A stretch of 64,000 bases of DNA from Desulfobacca sp. (GTDB lineage Bacteria; Desulfobacterota; Desulfobaccia; Desulfobaccales; Desulfobaccaceae), in NCBI GenBank assembly GCA_020725545.1, contig DYEV01000025.1, positions 44,741 to 108,740 on the forward strand, written 5' to 3'. Below the pieces are notes generated by a model. That model was not told the origin of the DNA and searched no databases. It was given only the letters and a program-made list of their open reading frames with translations. The translations under genes and the position numbers were made by a program. Below are positions 1 to 7,198 of the stretch, piece after piece; position 1 is the stretch's first letter, and each line of letters opens with the position of its first letter.

Positions 1-1066
1 CGATGGTATCCAGACCGAAGTCATCATCCAGGCGGTCCAGCATGGCGACGGCGTCCATATCGTCAATGCCACAGTTGGCCCCATGGGCCCAGACGGTCTC
101 ATACTCTGGCTGCTTGGTCAGGTAGTTGTGGGACTTGTCATGGTAGATACCCGAGCAGCGGATGGTGCAGCCGCGGTGGCAACCATGGGTCGCCAGTCCT
201 CCCCGGGCCTTTTCCAACTCTGCCGCGGTCTCGCCGCTGATATTATGCACCCCGGCAAACCGCCCGGTGCTGAAATTATTGGTGGGATAAGCCCCGGCTT
301 CATTCACAATGTTGGCCAAGACATTAGTGCCATAGGCTGGCAGGGCCTCTCCCGTAATGGGGTGTTTTTTCAAACCAGCCACAAACTGCCGGTTGGCTTC
401 CCGAAATTTTTCCGGATCTTTGGCCCGCCGCAGGTCCAAACCGCTGTCATCCAGCACGATGACCTTCACACCTTTGGAGCCCATGACGGCGCCCACACCG
501 CCGCGCCCACAGTGGCGGGTCGGCCGGAGTTCCATATCAGTACAGGCGATGGACGCGGCTCCCAACTTCATCTCACCGGCCGGGCCGATGGAGATGCAGG
601 CGATCTTGTCGCCAAACTCCTGCTGCATCCTGGCCACGACATCGTAATTGCCCAGCATCTTCAGGCTGTTGTCCGGGATAAAGTTCACCCCGTCCTTGTT
701 GATGACGATCTTGTAGAGAGTGTCGTCCGGGGGCTTGCCCTCCAGGACAATGGCGGCATAGCCCAGCCGGGCCAGGACCTGGGCAGGCTGGCCGCCGGCG
801 TTGGACTCTTTAATCCCCCCGGTAAGCGGGCTTTTGCAACCAACCGACAGCCGCCCGGACATGGCGGCCAGGGACCCGCTTAACAATCCCGGTGCGATAA
901 CCAACTTGTTGGCCGCCCCCAACGGATGGCAGGAGGGCGGTACCTCTAGCGCCACCACGGTGGTGGTCATGGCCCGACCGCCCAACCCGGCATAATCCCC
1001 CACCGGCTCGGTGCGCATCCGGGGACCTCCTGCCCCGCCCATGTCAATTCTGAGGATCTTCTCCAC
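1..1066 (-). CDS. aor: Aldehyde ferredoxin oxidoreductase family protein (3' truncated by window edge)
   Basis: The first 355 codons of a tungsten/molybdenum-bis-pyranopterin aldehyde oxidoreductase are visible; the rest lies outside the window. The family oxidises aldehydes to acids with ferredoxin as acceptor in the cytoplasm of anaerobes. The N-terminus has the cofactor-binding domain (MEKILRID start, later MSGRLSVGCKSPLTGG), and further on a TRHCGRGGVGAVMGSK stretch. A CX3CX3C cluster (CHRGCTIRC) near codons 300-310 fits three of the four ligands of the family's single 4Fe-4S cluster; the fourth would be downstream. The start is GTG at 1066, preceded by AAAGGAGG at 1073-1080 with good spacing. 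The divergent hesA/thiF gene and nearby moaD support a pyranopterin enzyme. The substrate cannot be told. Confidence 0.93.
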   Translation of the reverse strand, partial: MEKILRIDMGGAGGPRMRTEPVGDYAGLGGRAMTTTVVALEVPPSCHPLGAANKLVIAPGLLSGSLAAMSGRLSVGCKSPLTGGIKESNAGGQPAQVLARLGYAAIVLEGKPPDDTLYKIVINKDGVNFIPDNSLKMLGNYDVVARMQQEFGDKIACISIGPAGEMKLGAASIACTDMELRPTRHCGRGGVGAVMGSKGVKVIVLDDSGLDLRRAKDPEKFREANRQFVAGLKKHPITGEALPAYGTNVLANIVNEAGAYPTNNFSTGRFAGVHNISGETAAELEKARGGLATHGCHRGCTIRCSGIYHDKSHNYLTKQPEYETVWAHGANCGIDDMDAVAMLDRLDDDFGLDTI

Positions 1067-1362
1067 CGTTAGCCTCCTTTGCTCTACGTTGTTATCCTGA
1101 ATAGTCGGTCTGGATCCCGGGCCAGTCCTGTTTAAAGGGCCGGACCCTTTGACTGCTTTGCTGTTTCTGGCTTCAGAGTACGGGTACGATTCGGCTCCAA
1201 ACCCACCGATAATAATAGCGCCTGTCTGCCCCACTGCCCATTGGCCCAAATCTGCCGAGGCCGGAATTCATCTGCAGCTTGCCGCAGCGCAGGAAATCGG
1301 ATAGAAGATACCCATCAACCCTGTCCCTGGTATTCCTGAGCAGCAACTCAGAAGAGCTGGCC

Positions 1363-2208
1363 ATGACCCCAAAAACCATCCTGACAGCTTGCCTAACTTC
1401 TCTGCAAAGGCTGTGCCGCAACGGCCAGGAGACCCGGACTGCGGCAGACCAGGAACTGCTGGCCTGGGGTGGGGCCCAAGGAATGGCGCCTTGGCAGATC
1501 TATGAGCAAGCCCTGGCCGCCGATATCTGGCCCGTCTCCTTGGAGCGCAATTTCCCCACCCTGACGACGGCAGAGCAGTTGCAGCTCTGGCGGAGCCGCG
1601 TCCTCGTCCTCGGCTTGGGCGGCCTGGGAGGGTTTCAGGCCTCTCTTCTGGCCCGTCTCGGGGTGGGCCGCCTGGTTCTCGCCGACGGCGATACTTTTAC
1701 CCTGTCCAACCTCAATCGCCAACTCTTTGCCTCCCCCCAGACCTTGGGGCAGAATAAGGCCAAGGTCGCCGGCCGCCAACTCAACCTGAGCCATCCGGCT
1801 TTACAGGTGGAGGTCATCGACCAATTCCTGGATCGGCAGAGCCTGCCCGGGGTTCTGGCTCAGGTGCAGGTGGCCCTGGATGCCTTGGACACCCTGGCGG
1901 CTCGCCGGGCCCTCTTCACCACAGCCCGAACCGCCGGTGTGCCCGTCGTGCATGGCGCCGTCCACGGGGTGTACGGCCAGGTGGCCACCATCCTCCCTCA
2001 GGATGGGGAAGCCTTTCCAGCTCTCTATGGCTCCGACCCGTCACTTTCTGACATAGTGGTGGGGATCGCGCCCACCGTCTGTCTGGTGGCCAGTCTCCAG
2101 GTCCAGGAAGCCTGCCGCCTCCTGTTGGGTTGGCCGCTGGCTTACCACCGCCGCCTCGCCCATGTGGACGGCGATACCGGCCGTTTGGAGATCCTCCCCT
2201 TATTTTAA
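1363..2208 (+). CDS. HesA/MoeB/ThiF family adenylyltransferase
   Basis: E1-like enzyme that would adenylate the C-terminal Gly-Gly of a MoaD/ThiS sulfur carrier using ATP. The Rossmann nucleotide motif VLGLGGLGGFQASLLARLG lies near residue 85, followed by the ADGDTFTLSNLNRQLF strand typical of the family; residues before it form an extra alpha-helical segment as in HesA proteins next to aor genes. No CXXC zinc pairs are seen, unlike MoeB. ATG at 1363 was chosen over an in-frame start at 1279 because the upstream extension looks non-conserved. It is divergent from aor and convergent with a moaD-like gene 33 bp away, which suggests a role in maturing the pyranopterin of the aldehyde oxidoreductase. 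The exact carrier is inferred. Confidence 0.88.
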   Translation: MTPKTILTACLTSLQRLCRNGQETRTAADQELLAWGGAQGMAPWQIYEQALAADIWPVSLERNFPTLTTAEQLQLWRSRVLVLGLGGLGGFQASLLARLGVGRLVLADGDTFTLSNLNRQLFASPQTLGQNKAKVAGRQLNLSHPALQVEVIDQFLDRQSLPGVLAQVQVALDALDTLAARRALFTTARTAGVPVVHGAVHGVYGQVATILPQDGEAFPALYGSDPSLSDIVVGIAPTVCLVASLQVQEACRLLLGWPLAYHRRLAHVDGDTGRLEILPLF

Positions 2209-2241
2209 AAATACAGATGCCTACCTTCCGGCCATCTCACC

Positions 2242-2481
2242 TTAACCGCCCCCCACGGCGGGGAAGAGGCCGAGACGCTCATCACCCTGCAAGGGAAAAT
2301 CCGGTTCCCGTCGGATACCGTTTACCATGATAATAGTTATTTCGCCCATGGGGAGACCAAGGCGCTCCACTACCTGGGCCACCGTTGTGCCCGGTTCCAC
2401 CTGCACCGGCAGGCCCTGATAAGGATCATAATCAGGAAAAAACCGTCTTAACGAGGCGTTGAGAAGAACCTGCAAAGTCAT
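2242..2481 (-). CDS. MoaD/ThiS family sulfur carrier protein
   Basis: A 79-residue ubiquitin-fold protein ending in AVGGG, whose terminal Gly-Gly would be activated by the neighbouring HesA/ThiF-type enzyme and thiocarboxylated. The pattern VEPGTTVAQVVERLGLP followed by IIMVNG and LFPAVGGG is the beta-grasp signature of MoaD-like carriers. It ends 33 bp from the end of the convergent thiF-like gene. Small carriers of this type sit beside aor genes in many anaerobes. ThiS is an alternative, but no other thiamine gene is nearby. Confidence 0.87.
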   Translation of the reverse strand: MTLQVLLNASLRRFFPDYDPYQGLPVQVEPGTTVAQVVERLGLPMGEITIIMVNGIRREPDFPLQGDERLGLFPAVGGG

Positions 2482-2692
2482 GATTGCTGCTCCCTGCCAG
2501 CCGAGGGGCTCACCGCCCTCGCCATCAACCTGACTCGGCTGGAAGCATTATTATAACAGACGTTTCCTTCAGGATAACTTATTCCTCGCAAGGCCGTCCC
2601 TCTGGCCCTCCTCCTTGAACAAGCCTTTGTCCATGAGAGAATTGGATATTCCTTTGCCATGCCGATAGCCCCTGACCGGAAAAATGTTATTA

Positions 2693-3979
2693 TTATCCCA
2701 GATCTGGCGCCTTGGGAACCGTTGGGTTGCCAGGCTTCCGAAAGATCGGTTCCGGATCAAAGCCCGGTGGATATTTCAGCCAGGGATAACCCTTGGCAGC
2801 CATCTCATAGCCCAGATCGAATAAGGCGTTCATGTAGGCGCGGTTAAAAGGTTCCCGGGGGCGGGTCGGGGCCCGGTCCGTGGGGATGGCCGCCAGGTTG
2901 TAAGCCATTTTATCGCGTTGGGCAAAGAGATAGAGACGGTAGAGGTCGCCGATGCCCTGGGTTTTGATCAGGGTGGCAATGGCCCGGCTGCCGATGGGAG
3001 CCAATCGGGGTCTGACATTTTCCCACTCCGGGTTGATCTGCGAATTCCGGATGATATAGAGGTAACGCGGCCGCGTCCGCATGACGGCATCCGCCCCATA
3101 GATTTCGGTAAAAGGTTTCAGCGCGGTTTCATAGAGCACCACTTGCGCGGTAGTGCCGCCGTCCACATGCATCTCCTCATACCAATTCCCCCCGGCCTCC
3201 ACCTTGATGTATTGGGGCGGGAAGGCGGCCGGAATCGACGCGGAAGCCAGCATAATCTGGCGGAAAAGTTGGACGGCCGCCGGGTGGCCGCTGGCGGCGA
3301 CGGCGCCCATGTCCCAAAGGACCAGACGCTGGGCGTCCAGTTGGGTGGTGCCGATGATTAATCGCCGCCCTTTGGCGTGTTCCGCGGCCACCGCCGCTAG
3401 CATGGCCGCATCCACGTACTGGGCCAATTTATCGGCCAGGGGTGTGGTATCGGCGACGGCATCCCGCCATAGGACGGTCAACAGACTTTTCAGACGGAAG
3501 ATGTCTCGACTGGAAATGGTGGTATACAAAAGCCGCAGAGTATCATCATACTCCGAGCCCAGGAAGGCAAAGGGCGCAATCAGGGCGCCAGTGCTGATGC
3601 CCGTCACCAGCTTAAACTGGGGGCGGTCCCCATGGGCGGTCCAACCACAAAGGACCCCGGCGCCAAAGGCGCCGTCATCGCCGCCCCCTGATAACGCCAA
3701 AAAATAGGCAGGCGTTTTCAGAGAATCCGGACCGAAAGCGGCCTCTTCCTGGCGGATTGATTCCAGGGCAAAGCTGGTAAAGGTCTTGCTGACCTCATCC
3801 CCCCAGGTGCGCACGTCGGGCATGCCGGGAACCACAACTTTACTTTCTAAATGCTGGGGCAATGGTTGGCGAGTCCTGAGCGCGGCGCAGCCCTGGAGCC
3901 CCAACAAGGATACGGTCCAAACCACCAACATGATGAGTCCGGACCCAGATCCCGGGGCCAGGAGAACTTTTAGGGCCAT
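2693..3979 (-). CDS. Patatin-like phospholipase, predicted lipoprotein
   Basis: A 428-residue patatin-fold serine hydrolase. The N-terminus is a lipoprotein signal peptide with the lipobox LQGC near residue 31, so the protein should be anchored in the inner or outer membrane. The oxyanion-hole glycines (ALSGGGDDGAFGAG, near residues 93-106), the nucleophile elbow GISTG (near 126) and the Asp of DGG (near 265) are all present, so a Ser/Asp dyad looks intact. Patatins hydrolyse acyl esters of phospholipids or related lipids; the substrate cannot be told here. It stands alone on the minus strand between the moaD gene and a repeat-containing gap. A second, different patatin lies at 46252. Confidence 0.9.
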   Translation of the reverse strand: MALKVLLAPGSGSGLIMLVVWTVSLLGLQGCAALRTRQPLPQHLESKVVVPGMPDVRTWGDEVSKTFTSFALESIRQEEAAFGPDSLKTPAYFLALSGGGDDGAFGAGVLCGWTAHGDRPQFKLVTGISTGALIAPFAFLGSEYDDTLRLLYTTISSRDIFRLKSLLTVLWRDAVADTTPLADKLAQYVDAAMLAAVAAEHAKGRRLIIGTTQLDAQRLVLWDMGAVAASGHPAAVQLFRQIMLASASIPAAFPPQYIKVEAGGNWYEEMHVDGGTTAQVVLYETALKPFTEIYGADAVMRTRPRYLYIIRNSQINPEWENVRPRLAPIGSRAIATLIKTQGIGDLYRLYLFAQRDKMAYNLAAIPTDRAPTRPREPFNRAYMNALFDLGYEMAAKGYPWLKYPPGFDPEPIFRKPGNPTVPKAPDLG

Positions 3980-4586
3980 GCTGTTTCACCTCTCATAATC
4001 ACGAAAGATCTGCAGCGACATCCTCAAGACCGCCGCATCTTCGGAAACTGATCAGGCACCGGGTAGCTCCTGTCGCCGCCGCCCTCCTGGCTGACCCGGT
4101 TGGCATGCCAGGGGACCTGCCGCCAAAAGAGCTCCCTTCATTATATTCTGGCACAAAAATTGATAAAAGGTGAGGCTTGGGCAAAATTCCTCGTGATAAT
4201 GAATTTTAGATTAAAATAAGCTTCATGAGCGGGTTCCTTTGTATTAAGGTATTTTAAGAGAAAAAACAATAGGATCAGGGGTGTTCGTGAAGCTTAGATG
4301 CTGTTGCGCAACCCTGAAAGCCGATTCCATGTCATTCTGAGCGCAGCGAAGAATCTTTTCTTTCCGACGAGACAAAGATCCTTCACTTCGTTCAGGATGG
4401 CAAGAAAAGAGGTTTTGCAACAACCTCTAGAGATAGAATATCATGGCTACTGGATCAAATTACAGCACGTGACTTACACAACTGATTTAGGGAATATGGT
4501 GCGCCATGCCTCCTGGAGAAATTCAGCCAAAAACGTCTTGTGAAAGCGTGCTTGGAACCCATTGGTTTTTGGCTTGCGAACTCTGA
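3980..4586. other. Gene-free region with repeat
   Basis: About 600 bp without a supported gene. It holds the inverted repeat at 4333-4399 and a short hairpin (GAGGTT at 4409-4414 with AACCTC at 4422-4427). Base composition is lower in GC than the flanking genes. The short open frames here have no recognisable protein features. Confidence 0.6.
4333..4399. repeat. Imperfect inverted repeat of the CATTCTGAGCG type
   Basis: The left arm starts CATTCTGAGCGCAGCGAAGA at 4333. The right arm, read on the minus strand from 4399, starts CATCCTGAACGAAGTGAAGG. About four in five positions match over 26 bases, with a short loop around 4361-4373. Sequences of this kind are dispersed in intergenic regions of many bacterial genomes; that is recalled knowledge, and copy number here cannot be seen. 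Function is unknown; a transcribed hairpin or a mobile relic is possible. Confidence 0.65.
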
Positions 4587-5231
4587 TTAAGAGAAGTTCT
4601 GGGCCGCCAATACCACGAAGGCGCCCTCGCCGTGACCTGAGCGCACCGGTTCCGGTACTCCCAGGGCAGCCGGGTCTTGAAAAATCGTCTGCCGCATTGC
4701 CACGTTTTGATATCCCAGAGACGCCAGCCATTGGAGCAGTTGAGGGACTCGCAGAAATCTGGCTTGGCGAAAAAACCTGCTCCGGTCTTTGTTGGCCTCA
4801 TATAATTGACCTAAAGGGCTGTCCGGGTCGATAAGGCCGATAATCAGCCAGCCTTGTGGTTTCAGGACCCTCGTTGCTTCGCGCAGAGCTTGCAATGGGT
4901 CCGGGAGAAAGCAGAGAACCGTTACCATCAGGACGTAATCGCAAGAGGCGGTGGCGATGGGCAGGGCTTCAGCATAACCTCGGATAACCTGCAGCCCCCG
5001 TTTTCTGGCAATCGCCGCCATCGCCGCGGCCGGCTCGACCCCGATCTTGATCTTTAACGGTCCGGCAAAACGGCCTGTGCCGAGCCCGATTTCCAAACCC
5101 TGACCCGTGGTGGGCAACAAAGCCTTGACCGCAGCCAATTCAGCCCGATAGGCCGATTCGTGTTGGCTGAACCAGTCGTCATATTCTTCGGCATAGTTCT
5201 CAAAAGCATCCGTCACTGATTTATCCTCCAA
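4587..5231 (-). CDS. Class I SAM-dependent methyltransferase
   Basis: A 214-residue UbiE/Methyltransf_11-type enzyme. SAM-binding motif I is GLEIGLGTGRF (near residues 44-54), the acidic end of the second strand is GVEPA, and the motif IV region is SCDYVLMVTVLCFLPDP. A post-motif LKPQGWLIIGLID fits the core fold. The substrate cannot be inferred. The last 50 residues are diverse and no membrane segments are seen. It lies 75 bp downstream of the TamA-like gene on the same strand, so it may be co-transcribed. Confidence 0.85.
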   Translation of the reverse strand: MEDKSVTDAFENYAEEYDDWFSQHESAYRAELAAVKALLPTTGQGLEIGLGTGRFAGPLKIKIGVEPAAAMAAIARKRGLQVIRGYAEALPIATASCDYVLMVTVLCFLPDPLQALREATRVLKPQGWLIIGLIDPDSPLGQLYEANKDRSRFFRQARFLRVPQLLQWLASLGYQNVAMRQTIFQDPAALGVPEPVRSGHGEGAFVVLAAQNFS

Positions 5232-5305
5232 AAGTCAGCCGGTTCGTCCGCCCCCTGATCCCCCAAAGCCCTTGGTCAACACCTTGGCAGAAACCTGTGA
5301 GAATC

Positions 5306-7198
5306 TCAGAAGGAATGGCCGATATTGAAAATCACCTGATACACGTCGTTTTTGCGGTCGATGGGGTTCAGGGGCCAGGCCAGTTCCAGACCGATGGGAC
5401 CGATGGGGGTCTGGTAGCGCAGGCCGAAGCCGGCACCGTATTTGATCTGTCCCAAGTCAGTGTTCTTTAATTTATAAAAGACATTGCCGGCATCCACAAA
5501 GGTCACGCCACGGAACTCCCCATAGAGGGGAAAGCGGAGCTCCAGGTTGGTGAGAAAAAGAGATTCGCCGCCCAGAGGATTGCCGGCCGGGTCCCGGGGG
5601 CCGAGATAATAGAGCCGATAGGCCCGCATACTGCCAGGGCCGCCGGCAAAAAAGCGGCGGAAGATGGGAACTTGCTCGGTGCCCTGGATGGGGGGGATGA
5701 GGCCGAACTTGACCCGTCCGGCCAGGACCACGTTTTTCGCCCCCAGATTTTGATAACGTCGGACTTCAACGGTTGACTGGACAAATTGTGCCTGGGGAGA
5801 GATAACATCGGGCGCATATTCTCCCAGCAAATAAAATTGGCCGCCTTTCTGGGGGTCGGCCGGATTGTCCACGGTATCCCGGGTCAGGCCCCAGAGGAGC
5901 ATGTTGACCGTGTAGAGTTTGCCGGACTCCGTCTCCCGGAGGATTTGCAGGGCCAGATCAGTGATGCCGAAGGGCCGGGCGAATTCCAGGCCGTGGCCCA
6001 CATAGACCTTCGTCCGCTCGGCAATCTCCTTTTCCAGGAGGGCCCGGCTGTAAAAGGCCCGATCCGAAAACGAGGGGTAAAAACGGCGCAGGAAACCGCC
6101 GTTGACCACCAGATCGACCTGGGAACCGAAAAGCATGGGGTTGAGAAAGGAGCCTTCCAGGCGGGTATCCAGCCGGGAATATTTGGCGCCCAGCTCCAGG
6201 ACGCGGCCCCCGCCGCCCAGGTTGCGATAGCGCAGGACGGCCCGGGCCCGGAACTGGTCCCAGCTGCCGTAGCCGGCCCCCAGCTTCAGGGAGCGTGGCT
6301 TCCGCTCGGTGACGCCCACGACCACTGGTATGTCAGTCTGCTCCGCCGGCACCTCCTCCGGGGTGACGTTGACACTGCGGAAAAGGTCCATCTCATAGAG
6401 CCGTTCCTGGGTGGCAATAATCTTGGCCAGAGAAAAGGGCTCCCCGGTATGGACCCGCAGGGCCCGGCGGATAAGGGCTTCCGGCGTGGCCTGCTGTCCC
6501 TGGACGCGGATAGGTCCGAAGCGGGCAAAGGGACCCGGCCAGACCTGGACATAGACCGCCGCGGTATTTTCCTCCGGGTCAATGAGGACCTCCCCTTCCA
6601 CTCGGGCCTTGGGGTAGCCCCGGTCCATGAGGTAGCCGACGATTTCCTTCTTGAGGGCGTCGAACCCTTTTTCGGTAAAGCATTCGCCCTTGGCCAAGGG
6701 GCCATGTTTGACAAAATCCCTCAAGGCCGCCTGCACTTGGGGGGCCGCCACCACGCTCACCTCCAGATGGCTGATCCGTATCCGGGGCCCTTCCTGAATA
6801 TGTAGGGTAATTTGCACGGCATCCAGCTGTTCGGCAATATCTGTGGTAATCTCGGTATGATAGAAGCCGGCGCGGCGATAGACTTCTTTGAGGCGGGCCA
6901 CATCCTCGGCCAAGACTTCCGGCTGAAAGACCGGTGGGGGCTTCCACCGGAGAAAGTGGGGCCGGGGGGTGACCATCTCTCGGAACAGTTCCCGGGTCGA
7001 GAGCGTTCTATTGCCCCTGATCCGGAGGGCCTGGATCACCAGAGGGGCGGACGGCGAGGTCTCTGCTGACGGCTGGGCCCAGACGGGGGTGGCGAGCAAA
7101 GCCAGGAGAAGCATTAGGGGGATGAGACGCCAGCGCGTTGTCATACCGGATGAAATTTTTTGGCCAGGGCGCATCTCAGGGGAGGGGCCAGCCGCCAT
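5306..7198 (-). CDS. BamA/TamA family outer-membrane assembly protein (Omp85)
   Basis: A 630-residue Omp85 protein: signal peptide (LIPLMLLLALLATPVWAQ), several POTRA domains over roughly residues 50-320, then a C-terminal 16-strand barrel ending in Phe (NIGHSF). Size and layout fit TamA better than BamA, and a tamB gene is in the same window (22146). The L6 loop motif, usually (V/I)RG(F/Y), reads MRAYR here. ATG at 7198 was chosen because AAAGGAG sits 9 bases upstream and the ATG overlaps the TAA of the upstream helicase gene (TAATG), giving translational coupling. The cost is a signal peptide with a long n-region; ATG at 7144 would give a standard one but lacks a binding site. Confidence 0.9.
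   Translation of the reverse strand: MAAGPSPEMRPGQKISSGMTTRWRLIPLMLLLALLATPVWAQPSAETSPSAPLVIQALRIRGNRTLSTRELFREMVTPRPHFLRWKPPPVFQPEVLAEDVARLKEVYRRAGFYHTEITTDIAEQLDAVQITLHIQEGPRIRISHLEVSVVAAPQVQAALRDFVKHGPLAKGECFTEKGFDALKKEIVGYLMDRGYPKARVEGEVLIDPEENTAAVYVQVWPGPFARFGPIRVQGQQATPEALIRRALRVHTGEPFSLAKIIATQERLYEMDLFRSVNVTPEEVPAEQTDIPVVVGVTERKPRSLKLGAGYGSWDQFRARAVLRYRNLGGGGRVLELGAKYSRLDTRLEGSFLNPMLFGSQVDLVVNGGFLRRFYPSFSDRAFYSRALLEKEIAERTKVYVGHGLEFARPFGITDLALQILRETESGKLYTVNMLLWGLTRDTVDNPADPQKGGQFYLLGEYAPDVISPQAQFVQSTVEVRRYQNLGAKNVVLAGRVKFGLIPPIQGTEQVPIFRRFFAGGPGSMRAYRLYYLGPRDPAGNPLGGESLFLTNLELRFPLYGEFRGVTFVDAGNVFYKLKNTDLGQIKYGAGFGLRYQTPIGPIGLELAWPLNPIDRKNDVYQVIFNIGHSF

Noticed and set aside
83..883. 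Plus-strand frame of 266 codons
   Set aside because: It is the mirror of the aor gene, whose minus-strand frame has family motifs and a clear ribosome binding site.
5786..6805. Plus-strand frame of 339 codons
   Set aside because: It lies wholly inside the Omp85 gene on the other strand and has no family features.
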